Shown here piece after piece: positions 1-13,564 of a stretch of 64,000 nucleotides of DNA. Under the pieces are notes generated by a model. That model was not told the DNA's origin, did no database searches, and saw only the letters and a program-made list of their open reading frames with translations. Numbering within the stretch: position 1 is the stretch's first letter; each line of letters begins with the position of its first letter. Origin of the DNA: Phytophthora quininea (lineage: Eukaryota; Oomycota; Peronosporomycetes; Peronosporales; Peronosporaceae); NCBI GenBank assembly GCA_011947345.1, contig JAAVTG010000002.1:124001-188000 (forward strand), in the 5' to 3' direction. The translations under genes and the position numbers were made by a program.

Positions 1-2844
1 CGATACGCCAAGACCTCGTAAATACAGCAGCGTCGCCTGTTTGTCTGCTATCAAAAAGGATGGTGTACAGTGGCCGACTTGGATGAAGCAGCATCTGCGA
101 CTGCTTGAACAGCTCCAGGTTCACCTGAGCTTGTTCGGCTCGATATCACTTTCGATTATTGACGATATGATAGTTGGCCACCTTGGAGAGGACGTGGTCT
201 CTGGGTTGCTTGATGCATCAGAAGTAGGGGAAGGACTTGTACGACCGAGTTTGGACGGAATGGTGAAGAGGGCAACCTATTCCACACCGATGTTGATATT
301 ATCCGATGTAAGAGAGCACGCAGTAGCTGCCTCATCCAGTGTTCATCGCTGTGCGAGAAGAAGAGGAATTCCGGTTGAGGCGGTTGCTTTCATGTCCATT
401 GGTCAGCACACGTGCGTTCAAGGCATCAGCGAACTGTGGTCATATCGCGACAAAACGGTCGCCAACTCCTACACCGACTCCGTAGCTCGAGATGCAGCTG
501 CAATGACGAGACTCAAAGAGATTTCCATGGACGCAGGGTGGACAATCATCGAGAATGCAGTCTCGTCGCCTTGTCTGAGTATCACGAACACTCTCCGTCT
601 TCAAATCGCTCGTGTAAGTGACGTAAAGTCCACAAATCGCGAGTTCCGGTTGTGGTTGGTCGAGGGATTGGCTAACGATGCTGGTGGACGAAGTATTGCT
701 CGTATCCTCACTCAAAGATTGTTTCTGGAGGCACCACAAACCCTCAGACAACACTTTGATTTCCATTTGCAAGAAGAACGAGAACGACGTGAAGCAGAAA
801 AGTTGAAAACGAAGCCAGGAGGGGAGCAGCAACAAGAAGCAGCACTAATACAACTACCACCACTTCAACGGGACGCTTCGACGATGTTGACAGCTCTTCA
901 ACGACGCAGCTCAGAGCAGCGACAGATTCGGTCAGCTCTATGGCTTTTCCACTCAGTGTTCCGTCTTCATCTGCTTGACTCGCGGTCGGTTTCAGCTAGT
1001 GGATCCCCAGATCCTCTTCCTCTCGACCTCTACGCATCTCATTTTGAGATGGATCGAGTGATACGATTAATCCAGCTACATTTGCACCAACGTGTGGTCG
1101 CATCTACCGTGACGGCAGGTGTGGCGTCTTCACTGGTGCAATTGTCAGCCCCTTCGGCTGCAGCAGCTGCAGAGGCTCAAGGGAAAACCCTCACGGAACT
1201 TGCATCTTTGATTTACATGGGCAGACAATGGAGTGATGCTCGCGCAGCTCAATGTCGAGAGCTATTGTCTTGGTGTCTTCACTATGATACCATCGAAGTG
1301 CGCAGTTCGGAACAGGATGCGTCACTCATGTCCAAAGTCTCTCATTTGCGTGAAAAACTAGTTAACGATGCGATGGCGCCACGAACGCATCTATTTGATC
1401 GAGTCGAGCTGGATTTACTGCCTACATGTCTCCAATACCAGCACCGCACCAGCGAAATGGCGATCGCCTTAAAAGGAATCGCGACCATCTACAACAAACC
1501 CTCGCTCGCCCCTCAATGCGCCCGAGTCGATGCTCTGGGATCTACTGTATCCGCGACGTGTTTGCAAGCAGCGCAGAGATCTCTTGAGCAGTTAATAGCA
1601 AAATTTCCGGATAAGACAAGTCTATCAAGTGGTATCGAGAAGCTTCAGAAACGACAACGCCAAAGTATGGTCGTGGGGTGGGGTAAACGGAAGGCAACGT
1701 TTGCCGACTTGGCGCTAATACACTCTCGGCAGCAAACATCTAATAAGGTTCCAGGAAGTGCTTTTGGGCGTCAGGAATACCTACCTCCACATTTACAGCA
1801 ACAACCAGCAGCACATTTGACAGAAGTGGAGTTGCCAGCCATGGAAGCCTATTTGAGCTACGTTTGGTCCAGTGCTGAGGCTATTCTCTCGCTTCACGCA
1901 AGCAGCATGGAACTGCTGAAATCGGATGTGGTGGCAACGATCAAAGCTTTAAATCGAGGCGATCTCCCTGGAACGTGGAAAGGCATAGGCATCGGTGAGT
2001 GTCATAGCGAGGGACACGCGACGCCGACTCGCTTGGAGTCGTGGCTGGAATGGTTCCAGTTAGCAGTGACGTTTTACCACGCACATCAGCGGTCAGTCAT
2101 GGCTTCGACTACTATGATAACGGCAGCGATTTGGTTGCCAGCATTGCAGCGTCCAAAAGGTTCGCTTATTGCTGCATTGTGGTGACTTTAATTCTAACCG
2201 AATTCATTGTGATACCTGTAGCGCTTTTTCTTCGTTCTGCCACAGCATCGCCGTGCGTTCAGGTCTCCCATCTAAGGCGATTTCGCTATCGGTCATCCCC
2301 AGCCAGCCGCAACTCAAGGCCTCTTCCGCCAATGCACCAACGCCGCTCGGCCCAGATGATCTCCTCGGATCGATGACAGTCTCCGGGTTATTCCTCTCGG
2401 TACGTGCTGGTCCAATGCAGTGTCGATCGTTCCCATTCTCACGCTCGTGTCTGTTGTCAGAATGCAGACTGGTCCGGGGACGCGAACGCTCTGATGGAAC
2501 AAGTGCACTCGCCGATGGATTTCCGCCGTCACTCAAATTCGACGCGCTTGCAGCGATTTCAGGCGCTTCCTACGCTCCAACTCCACGCCACAAGCCGATT
2601 TCACATCGCACCAACAGGATTGCTGCTGTCTGGGCTGGGCGACGAGAACCCACACCCGACTCAAAATCAGTCTCCGAACCCCTCGGGATTCTACCGATGT
2701 CCATTGTATGCGTCTCCCGACCACTTGGCCATGCTGGAAACACCGCTCGTGTACGTTTATCTGCCCGTGCAGAGCGAACACACCGCCAGTGTCATGGCCG
2801 TCCAAGGTGCTGCACTTTTCCTGCTAGAACAGTACTTTGATTAA
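1..2844 (+). CDS. Dynein heavy chain, C-terminal part (5' end outside window)
   Basis: Only the C-terminal end of a microtubule motor heavy chain is present; the frame is already open at base 2. Dynein landmarks in order are a divergent Walker-like stretch of AAA6 (GWTIIENA, matching the family GxWVxLQNCH), the FRLWL block, the helix FHSVFRLHLLDSR, the family SGFFF motif as SGLFLS, and the final barrel FYRCPLYAS followed by a hydrophobic end and stop at 2842-2844. The reading frame changes twice. The second change is explained by an intron 2400-2460 (GTACGT..CAG), which joins SGLFLS to NADWSGDANAL. The first is less certain: 2092-2149 or 2182-2221 would both restore the frame. Sequence is divergent from axonemal and cytoplasmic heavy chains, so the subclass is not assigned. 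The stop lies only 86 bases before the next gene on the same strand. Confidence 0.8.
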
Positions 2845-2930
2845 TTTATACGTACCAGATCCAAAATTAGAGCCATTATTGTAGCCAACAGTTTTGTTGT
2901 CGGATCACTCAATTGACCGCGGAGCTGCTG

Positions 2931-5200
<2,270 letters not shown>

Positions 5201-5418
5201 ACAGATATTGTAGTGAGCTCAACTAGCAACTACCCGGCCGCGGTGGTTCTTGTCCATCTGGTACAGATCATACAGCGATTAGCTAGACACAGGTTAGCAC
5301 ACTGTAGACGTAACGCGTTCAAATGGCACCCGCTGTAGCACCAAAGTTCAATGTGCATTGCGTTTTGAAAGGCTGCTTTCGTGATACATCCACAGCTGAC
5401 CCATTTGACTTCCTTCGT

Positions 5419-6384
5419 TTACTCGTCCTTGAAGTCGGCCTTGCGCTTCTCGACGAAGGCAGCCATTCCCTCCTTCTGGTCCTTGGTAGCGAAGGAGCTC
5501 CAGAAGAGACGGCTCTCGTACTTGAGCCCCTCCTGCAGCGTCTGCTCGTATGCGGCGTTCACGGCCTCCTTGGCCATCTTGACCACGGGCTGCGAGAAGC
5601 TGGCGATCTTGTTGGCGGTCTTGAGCGCCTCGTCCAGCAGCTGGTCGGCAGGAACGACTCTGGCCACGAGTCCGTCCTTCTCGGCCTGCTGCGCGTCGAT
5701 CATGTTGCCCGTGAGGATCATCTCCATGGCCTTGGCCTTGCCCACGGCGCGGATGAGTCGCTGGGTGCCGCCGCAGCCTGGGATAGTGCCCAGCGTGATC
5801 TCCGGCTGGCCGAACTTGGCCTTGTCGCCGGCGATGATGAGGTCGCAGAGCATGGCCAGCTCGCAGCCGCCGCCCAGCGCGTAGCCGTTGACGGCGGCGA
5901 TCACGGGCTTGAGATCTTGGTGATGTCCCCCAGTTGGCGAACATGTTGCTCGAGTAGACGTCCGTGAAGCTCTTGGTGGCCATCTCCTTGATGTCGGCGC
6001 CGGCGGCGAACGCCTTGTCGCTGCCGGTGATGACGATGGCGCCGATGTTCTTGTCGGCATCGAAGGCGTGGGCCGCGCCGTTCAGCTCCTCGATCAGAGG
6101 GCTGCAGAGCGCATTGAGAGCCTACAAGAAGGGAAGACGTGAGGTTTGATACCGGAGACTACGCTGAGAGGGATCTTCTTCTACCTTGGGGCGGTTGAGC
6201 GTGATGATGGCAACCTTGCCACGCACTTCCGTCAGGATGTTCTCGTACTCGGCTGCAGTGGAGGTGACAGTGAGCGGACTATTGTATGGGGATACATAAA
6301 GAGGAAGAATGAGCTTACCTTTGGAGGCCATGAGGCGCGTGAGGGGGGGCGGAACGAGGAGGAAGTCTGGCGCAGAGCGAACAT
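5419..6384 (-). CDS. Mitochondrial short-chain enoyl-CoA hydratase
   Basis: Second step of fatty-acid beta-oxidation: hydrates trans-2-enoyl-CoA in mitochondria. Crotonase fold signatures are [11 protein letters not shown] (oxyanion hole), [13 protein letters not shown] and [13 protein letters not shown], with both catalytic Glu present, and the family end [10 protein letters not shown]. Exons: start to 6319, 6252-6185, 6121-5419; introns 6253-6318 and 6122-6184. The ATG at 6331 is in frame with exon 2. The ATG at 6384 opens a good targeting peptide ([12 protein letters not shown]) but is one base out of frame after a run of seven C, so a missing C probably hides the true start. A second break lies near 5915-5935, where the frames before and after [10 protein letters not shown] differ by two missing bases (a G run and a TC step). 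Probably a functional gene with consensus errors; convergent with the poly(A) polymerase. Confidence 0.9.
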
Positions 6385-6882
6385 CTCGTAGGCGCGTGGA
6401 GGATTCAGCTCTGACGGCGTTGAAGGTCTCTGGATCGACTGCGACGTGATTGGCCGAAATGCTGTTTCATTCGCTTAAGTGCGATTTTCACGTTGAAGCT
6501 TGGCGCAGATGATGACGTGCGGAACTTGATTAGCGGCGTTTCCGATACGATGCAGATCGACGGTAGCTGCGCGGAGGACTGGGAAAATGTATGGGATCGG
6601 CGCTCTTGGATCGGCTGTGAGGGCCACGCGCTATCCTATATTTTGATTGGTCAAAAGTGTTTGTTTGACAAGTTGAAGGAAGTCGGCTGACACCGCAGTC
6701 GTGACGGCAGCCATGAGCTCCTGCACTTGCAAGCATAGCAGCTAGAGCTTGCTCGCTGCGATTGAACCCCATGCAGCCCCGACAACAGCGCCCAAACACG
6801 CTAGATCGCATCTGCCAATGACAAGTCGTTTTCCTCTTTTTCCGCCAATCCTAGCGTGGTAACCCATTTTTCCTCGCTGGTC
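6385..6882. promoter_or_regulatory. Divergent promoter region
   Basis: About 500 bases between the divergently transcribed enoyl-CoA hydratase and RPAP2-like genes. It must hold both promoters. I see no coding match and no motif that I can name with confidence. Confidence 0.4.
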
Positions 6883-8771
6883 ATGAGCAGCACCATCGGC
6901 TCGAATGTGCACGAGGCGTTCGCGCTGCAGGCGGCGCTGCTGGCGCCTCGCGTGCCCATGCGCTTCCTGGAGCTGACGGCCCAGATCCTGCAGCGCCGCC
7001 AGATGGAGGAGGTCTTCGAGGAGCGCTTCGTGCAGAAGCGATGCGCCTTCCCGGCCTGCGAGAACCCCTGCCAACGTACACAACCAGTCGATATAGCTGT
7101 CGAGTTTCAGCCCGTCTAATCACTGTATTTCTTGTGCTACAGCTCCGCGGGCAAATATCGAGTGTCGCTGGCCAGGAAGGAGATCTACGAGTCGCAGTAC
7201 GAGCGACAGTTTTGCTCCCAGCTCTGCGTCAAGGTGCTGTACTGCAGAAATAAGGAGTGTTATCTGATGGGTAGGCTAACACTTTCACTGCTGCTACTGA
7301 GCAGAAGGCTCGCGTGCTACTGTCCAGACTGGCCCACAAGCCCCCGCAACTGGTGCCGTCGCTACTTGAAGTGTTTGGAACCACCAAGCCCAATCCGTAC
7401 GACTTTGACGACGGCAAACCTGAGCTGCAACAGCACACAGAAGCTGCATCTATTGATGCAAAGCAAACGCCTCTGCCCAAGGCCAAGGCGGTGTGGTCCA
7501 AGACGGACACGATCGGGGTTGTGGAAAGGAAGCATTCCACAGCCAACGCAATGTCAGTGGGCGTCCCGCCGGCTTTGGAGGCTGCTACAGCGACTGAACT
7601 GAAGGAGAATGAATCTGCCGCGCCTGCCAGAAGCTTCCCCACTGCAGAACAAGCAGTTCTCATTGAGGGCTACGTGTTCCCATCGCACAAGAAGAAACTG
7701 GCCAGGAAGGTTGAGAAACTGGTTCAGAAAAGCCAGGAAGAGAACCGAGACGAAGATGACGTGGTGGTCAGTGACAGCGACGAAAGTGATGCAGCTGGAA
7801 GCGAAGCATCGTCCGTGGACAGCTTTGAGATTTCAGATTTCGATGATGAGGAAGTTGTGATGCTCGACGATCTGCCGCTTTTCAGCCACCTTTGGGGGTT
7901 AGTTTCCAGTTGGGTTACGCACGAAACAACGCTACTGGTAGCAGGGTTGCCGTTGCCTGAAAAGAAGGAGGAGGATTTGGAATCTGACGAGGTATTTGGA
8001 GGGCCGAGCAAAGCCGACAAGGAAGCCGGCCGTCGTCGTGCGCGACAGATTTTCGTGGAGCGGTGGAACTCGCTATCGCTGATGCTGCGCCGTCCGTTGC
8101 CACAGGTAGCGCTCAAGTTGAAGCTTGCGAGCGATCGGTATACGAACCACCGGATCGATACGATCACAGAAACGTTCAAACTTCACGATGCCATCGATAC
8201 CCGAAACGCCCACCAAGTACGACGAACGGGCTGGTAAATGCTCTTGTTGGATTCCAACTAACCACAAACTGTGTGTTTGAATTGTAGTGGAAATGTGTGG
8301 CAACAATCTTGATGCTCGTAGCGCACGATATCAAACCCGAGGGGCTCCTTGAAGGAGAGCGCAGGTGCTGTAGTACTTTGAATGGGGTTTAGAAAATCGT
8401 GCTAACTGGTTCAATGTGAATCATGCAGTGATCAAGTTAAAGATTTGACAAAGCTGGACATGTCGGAGCTCCAGCTCTTGCTCAATCTATTTTATGAAGT
8501 GCGCAAGGACAGTGAAGTTGCCATCGATACAGATACGGACAGTGCTCCTGTGGAAAGCGCAGCAGCCGCCGACAGCATTTTAAAGGAAAGTGGTGGCAAG
8601 CCGTCTTCTATTTGCCGCAAATGCCGTCGCGTCAAGAGCAAATGCATTTGTGGTTCTCGCGCCAAAACCGCCAAGGAAGAGGAATTTTCGACTTCGCAGT
8701 TGGAAGAAATGATGCAGGAAGCCCTCAACCTGCGCGAAGAGTACGATGAAATGCTGGAGCCTGACGATTGA
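6883..8771 (+). CDS. RPAP2/Rtr1-type RNA polymerase II CTD phosphatase
   Basis: Family members remove Ser5 phosphate from the polymerase II C-terminal domain and help polymerase assembly and import. The zinc finger is visible as KRCAFPAC (C-x4-C) in exon 1 and FCSQLC (C-x3-C) in exon 2, separated by KYRVSLARKEIYE. Long acidic Ser/Asp-rich middle (near 7740-7860), then helices and a C-terminal Cys cluster ICRKCRRVKSKCICG. Exons proposed: 6883-7075, 7143-7233, 7305-8216, 8288-8364, 8429-8771. The last three joins are in phase (introns 7234-7304, 8217-8287, 8365-8428). The first join (intron 7076-7142) is one base short, best explained by a missing C in the CCCC run near 7065. The second intron has alternatives. 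First ATG of the frame chosen as start. Confidence 0.82.
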
Positions 8772-8937
8772 CGGGTTTCTAGAATTTAAGCCGAATCAAC
8801 CGCCTTCGGCACCGTTCACGTGTGAACAGGTTCGTCGTCTTGTTACATGAATTTTAATTGCCATTTACAGTTGTCAAACCTTTCTGCTTTACGCTGCAGA
8901 ACCAACAAACGACTTTATTCTCCAGCATCACCACAAC

Positions 8938-9843
8938 CTACAGCGTGAACTTGGCGGTGCCGTCCTCGTCGCACAGACCGAAGTGCGCCTCCACGCCGCT
9001 GGCCGACGGCAGGTCGAACATCTGGAAGTAGTGGCTGCGCGTCTCGTTGAGGTTGGCGGCGCTCCACGTCATGTAGTCCGAGTAGAACTGCTCGGCGCCC
9101 GAGACGGATCCCGTGTTGCCGTCCTCGGTGCCGGCGCTGGGCCAGCCCGTCTCGGTGATGGCCAGCTTGTCGGCCAGTCCGGGGAAGCGCGACTCGGTGT
9201 CGCTGCCCTGCAGCTCCGTCCACTCGTCCGACACGAGCGTGATGGCGTCCGCGGCTGCCGTGTTGGACGTGTACACGGGCTGGATGTTGACACCCACGAC
9301 ATCGCACAGGTCGAGCAGGTCGGAGAGGCCCGAAATCGCCGAGTAGCGGGACGAGTCGAGCAGCTCGGTGTTGCGCTGTACGGTGCCGACGGGGATGTTG
9401 GGCAGCGCCGCCTGCAGCTGCTTGATGTACGTGGTCATGGCGGACGGCACCTCGTCCACGGACGCCAGGTTTTCGTTGCCGACGAAGATCTGCACAACGC
9501 TGGCGGAGCCGTTGGTCAGTGCGCCAGCCGAGATGGCGGCGGTGACGTAGTCGGCCGTGGCGTCCGTGTCGTCGTTGTCGAAGGGCACGCCGAGCGAGAC
9601 GCTGAGGCCCTGCGCGATGGCGAGCGTGGCCAGGTCGGCCGAGCCGTACGTGGTGATGTAGGTGCGCACGAGGTCGAAGCCGCTCTCCTTGATGTTCTGG
9701 AAGTCGGCGGAGATGGTGGACGCGGTGACCGAGTCGACGTGCGCGGGGTCGTAGCAGACGCCGCCAGTGGCGGTGGCGGCGATGAGCTGGGCGGTGGCGA
9801 GCACGCTGAGAGTGGCGATGGCGATAGACGAGAAGACCTTCAT
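8938..9843 (-). CDS. Secreted GH17 beta-1,3-glucanase, copy 1
   Basis: A 301-residue single-exon glycoside hydrolase family 17 protein, expected to cleave beta-1,3-glucan, either the oomycete's own wall or a host's. An N-terminal signal peptide (MKVFSSIAIATLSVLATAQ) is followed directly by the catalytic barrel. The acid/base Glu is in VGNEN (about residue 124) and the nucleophile Glu in TETGWPS (about residue 231). No GPI signal or carbohydrate-binding module follows; the protein ends at AKFTL. The gene is the same as that at 13729-14634 in the other arm of the inverted repeat, including about 467 bases upstream, so both copies should share proximal regulation. Endo or exo action cannot be decided from sequence. 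Confidence 0.95.
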   Translation of the reverse strand: MKVFSSIAIATLSVLATAQLIAATATGGVCYDPAHVDSVTASTISADFQNIKESGFDLVRTYITTYGSADLATLAIAQGLSVSLGVPFDNDDTDATADYVTAAISAGALTNGSASVVQIFVGNENLASVDEVPSAMTTYIKQLQAALPNIPVGTVQRNTELLDSSRYSAISGLSDLLDLCDVVGVNIQPVYTSNTAAADAITLVSDEWTELQGSDTESRFPGLADKLAITETGWPSAGTEDGNTGSVSGAEQFYSDYMTWSAANLNETRSHYFQMFDLPSASGVEAHFGLCDEDGTAKFTL

Positions 9844-10310
9844 GATTTGTTGGCTGTGTTGGTTGTCCTCGTTGTGTGTCGATGCTGGGCCTGTTGGTGG
9901 AGCTGGGGTGAGCTACAGGTGATGAACTTGTTTCGGTCGGCTGTGCTCGACGATGCAAGTTGTGGAATGAACGGCAGGGTCACCGGCCCGCACCGAATCA
10001 ATGTCGACTAGCACGGATATCCCGTGAAAATGACTCCTGAAGATCGAGTTGACACGGCTGTAGGACACCGAGCGAATTGCCATGATCGACAATCGGCCAG
10101 ATGGCGGTGCGCTTGTTGACACTTGTGGCCCCTGTCGTTGGAGTCGTCATGTGGGGCTTTGACACCGGGATAGCGGGGATGCCACGTTGACTCCGCCGGG
10201 ATCCGTTCGTGCGGGTCAAACGTGGCGACCAATTGTACCAGCCAGTGCAGCGACTGCAGCGAGGACTCACACACATCCCGGTAGCTGAGAATCCGATGCT
10301 GGTGTTGCGT
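8938..10310. repeat. Left arm of 1,373-base inverted repeat
   Basis: The reverse complement of this stretch matches 13262-14634 over its full length. Six-frame translations of both arms are the same, so identity is at or near 100%. The left edge falls at the last base of the GH17 stop codon; the right edge lies about 467 bases upstream of the gene. Flanking bases outside the arms do not match. Confidence 0.95.
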
Positions 10311-10462
10311 CAATGCGGACTCCATGTTATTGTTTGGTTGTGAAGTCTCGTAGGTTCCGGCCAGGATGATTCACCCCAACGACCAGAAGAAGCAGCAACA
10401 GCGATTCATGCTTGATGAAATTATTAGATACATGCATCGACTAGTAGCTATTGGTGCTGCGC
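9844..10462. other. GH17 copy 1 upstream region with truncated ORF
   Basis: Bases 9844-10310 are the upstream part of the inverted-repeat arm. On the minus strand it contains a 105-codon open frame (10325-10008) that matches the 3' part of the hypothetical gene at 13003-13564, with a start codon supplied by the unique flank. I read it as a captured fragment. Bases 10311-10462 show nothing recognisable. Confidence 0.5.
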
Positions 10463-11998
10463 TTAGTCCTCAGCGTCATGCATCTCCTCCTCTTCTTCGT
10501 CATCCATGTTCTCGTCTGCATCTTCATCTTCCTCGGAGGATGTCAGGCCATCGTTCTCCGGCAGCTCGCCCATAACTAAATCGTATTCAGTCGTGTCGCC
10601 AGCAGCGTGGGAGACAGCTGCAGGCTTGAAGAGCAACACGCGCTTGTGACCGGTGGGGTTGGAACTGTAGAGCACGGTCTCGGCATCCGAAAGCTGGACA
10701 ACGTAGACAACGTTAGTATGGTGACAGGATCATATAATGCTATCTCAAAAACACACCTTAGACAGGTCCAAATCCTGGTACCAGGACGGCAACTCAAATC
10801 GAGACTTGGACTTGGAGGGCGGCAAGCATGACGGGTTGTACACGGTCTTACCCAAACTCTGCAGGAACGTCCGCGCCATCATCAGAATGTCTGGCTCACC
10901 TCCCTTGCGCAGCATGTTGCGTTTAATCGCCAACTTTGCTAGGAACTCTTCATGGTTTCGGAAGACAGGGATCTGCAGCGTCTGCATGAGGTTCAACGCG
11001 TCTCCACGCTCAATCACGCTCTTCACCATCGGGACGGGGTCTTCGATGAACACGCCGGCAATTCCGTGGCGCATAACAGCAGCCGACTCGTCGCTGTAGT
11101 CCGGGTCAAGTGCGGGGCAGTCGAACAGCGTGATCTTGCCGTTATACTGGATCTCCTGCACCGTCTTGGTGAACTGCGGCGTGGCCGACACGGGCGACAC
11201 CAGACGCCGCTTGAGCGAGTTGATGAGCGTACTCTTGCCAACGTTCGGATAGCCTACCACCGCAATGTTGACGTGGTCATCCGTCTTAGCACTCAGTTCG
11301 TCCAGCAGCACCCGCAACGGCTGCACTTCTCCATTGTCGCGCATGCCGCTAATCTCTTGTTGGCGGTCGTAGAGCGCTTTGTGCCCCTTGTCCAGCTTGC
11401 TCTTCTTGGCGATATCGGCCACCTTGCTGTTGAGTGCGCGCACTGGGATGGTCGGGTGAAAGCGCCTGAGATACGTGACCCACTTCTGCGCCGTGTCGAC
11501 CGAGATGAGGTCCACCTTGTTGAGCACCAGCACCACCTTCTTCTGCGCCTTGGCCACCAGTCCGTCCTCGAGACTGAGCGAGCGCGATCCCTGTGGGTCT
11601 CTGGCGTCCAGAACCACAAACACCACGTCGGCCTTCTGCACGCTGTGCTTAAGGTCCTTCTTGGCCTGCAGCTCCACCGACAACGGCGTGACGGCGGGCA
11701 CCGAGCCGGCGCTGGCTCGCTCCTGTCTGGCGAGCAGCTTGGCCTTCTTCTTGTCCTCCTTGCGCTGCTGCTGGGCCTGTCGCTGGGCCTCGATCTCCGC
11801 CAGTCGGGACTGCTCCACCTGCAGCAAGAGCTCCTCCTTGAACGGCCAGTTATTGGGGATGCCCGGGTCCTTCTTCTTCTTGTGCTGGTTGGCGCGCTCC
11901 GCCTTGCGCTCCTGCCGCTTGTGCTCGCGCACCTTAGCCGCGATCTTGTACTTCTTGTGCAGCGACAAGCGCTTAGACTTTCCTTTCTTCTTGACCAT
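10463..11998 (-). CDS. Nucleolar circularly permuted GTPase, GNL3/nucleostemin family
   Basis: Nucleolar GTPase of the nucleostemin/Grn1 family, needed for large ribosomal subunit maturation and export. About 490 residues. The Lys/Arg-rich N-terminus (MVKKKGKSKR, then a basic coiled coil to about residue 95) is the family's nucleolar signal. The G motifs are in permuted order: NKVDL near 160, GYPNVGKS near 250, then the switch Asp in DCPAL. Two exons: 11998-10757 and 10693-10463; intron 10694-10756 keeps phase 0. The tail is very acidic (Glu/Asp runs). No frameshift was found. The gene lies inside the inverted repeat's spacer and is divergent from TRM112, 224 bases away. Confidence 0.93.
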
Positions 11999-12222
11999 GG
12001 CGGACGGATGCTGCTACTAGTCGACGAGATCAAGAGAGCTGCGGCGGCGACGGCAATGGCAACAATGACAACCTTTGACGTCAGCGGCCAACCGTTCTCA
12101 ACGAGGATTTTAACTGGCAGAAATTCGAAATTCGCGCGTTATGATTGGGTGGTTGAATTCGAGTCCGAATCGGTGGTGTCGGCGACAATACTCTGCGAGC
12201 TCTGCAAGAACGTCCTGCCGCT
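11999..12222. promoter_or_regulatory. Divergent promoter, GNL3-like / TRM112
   Basis: A 224-base gap between start codons of two divergent genes that both serve translation (ribosome biogenesis; tRNA, rRNA and release-factor methylation). A shared promoter is an inference from spacing; no element was identified. Confidence 0.45.
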
Positions 12223-12941
12223 ATGCGTCTGCTGACCCACAACATGCTCGTATGCCACGTCAAGGTCGGGCTACAGCAGATATGCACCTTTGCTATATAT
12301 CGCCAGTCTGACTCTGAGCTCTCCCTTTCCTGCTGCTCTAGGCGTGTGCCGACACAGCTGGTCGCGAAGCTGGTCGACCGCTCAACTTCCCGCTGCAGGT
12401 GCGTGGACTGCTCTGTGGGCACTGCTCCCAATGCCTCTAGTCTTATTGACCCTGCAATTGCTGCTGCTCGCCACTGCAGATTGTCCCAGAGATGGACGGC
12501 GTGGTGGTGCTGGAGACGCAGTACAGCAAGAGCTTCATGCTACACATCATCAACTCCATCGACTACGCGGCGCTGTGCCACACCACCAAGGAGGTGCGTT
12601 GCAGTTGCAGACTGGTGACGTAGCGGATGGCTTACTGGATGCTTGTTTTCAATCCTGTTGCTGCTGCAGCTGAACCACCCCGATGTTCCAATTCTGCCCG
12701 AACAGATCCCCGCCGACCTGTCGAACCAGGACGAACTGCTCCAACTCATCCACCGCGTGATCTTCGATGTATGAGCTATTGTGCTAACAAAGGTGGAGAC
12801 GCCAACATTTTGAGGTTAACATTGTGGTTGTGACTACAGACGAACATTGTGGAAGGAGAGCTGATTTGCAATAACTGCGGGCGCAGTTACCCCGTCACGA
12901 ACGCCGTGCCCAACATGCTGCTGGAGGAAGACGAACTGTAA
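12223..12941 (+). CDS. TRM112-like methyltransferase activator subunit
   Basis: Small zinc-binding partner that activates several methyltransferases acting on tRNA, 18S rRNA and release factor eRF1. Five exons, all in phase: 12223-12264, 12342-12398, 12480-12593, 12670-12768, 12840-12941. The product is about 137 residues, close to family size. It begins MRLLTHNML with Cys11 and Cys16, and ends with CNNCGRSYPV and GVPNMLL-like NAVPNMLL, which supply the second Cys pair and the family signature. No frameshift. Start codon is fixed by the conserved N-terminus. Confidence 0.93.
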
Positions 12942-13002
12942 TCGGATAAATGTATTTGGGATGACTTCACAAACCCGCGTATGGCTGCTTCGTCTACACG
13001 AA

Positions 13003-13564
13003 ATGTCAAAGCGAGGCTTCACGGGTCTCTATGACACTGCTGTCATCGCTGCAACTCATGGGATATTATCTCGGCAGCTCTTTTTCCCCAAAATGGTAGG
13101 GAACACCTTTTCACTTTACGTTGATACTTCCCCACTAACAGTACGGTAGTCAGCAGCCCATTGCATTCAACAACTATCAGAAAGCTCTACGCGGACTGAG
13201 ATACACATCCTGGCTCGGCAACGCCCGCACAACTAAACGACCGAAGTCTCTAATGAACACAACGCAACACCAGCATCGGATTCTCAGCTACCGGGATGTG
13301 TGTGAGTCCTCGCTGCAGTCGCTGCACTGGCTGGTACAATTGGTCGCCACGTTTGACCCGCACGAACGGATCCCGGCGGAGTCAACGTGGCATCCCCGCT
13401 ATCCCGGTGTCAAAGCCCCACATGACGACTCCAACGACAGGGGCCACAAGTGTCAACAAGCGCACCGCCATCTGGCCGATTGTCGATCATGGCAATTCGC
13501 TCGGTGTCCTACAGCCGTGTCAACTCGATCTTCAGGAGTCATTTTCACGGGATATCCGTGCTAG
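13003..13564 (+). CDS. Hypothetical protein crossing the repeat edge
   Basis: Not recognised. An ATG at 13003 (in-frame ATG also at 12961) opens MSKRGFTGLYDTAV. A short intron, 13096-13141 (GTAGGG..ACAG, 46 bases), joins it in phase to YGSQQPIAFNNYQKALRGL. The frame then stays open to 13564, giving roughly 170 residues. The inverted-repeat arm begins at 13262, inside this frame. The first half looks like folded protein; the last 50 residues, rich in His, Cys and Arg, look less so. It could be a genuine small gene or chance. Confidence 0.35.

Noticed and set aside
8983..10011. Long plus-strand ORF opposite GH17 (also 10952-12235, 39015-39869, 53982-55295)
   Set aside because: Arg/Val/Gly- or His-rich frames antisense to well-supported GC-rich genes; composition is that of a codon shadow, with no domain.
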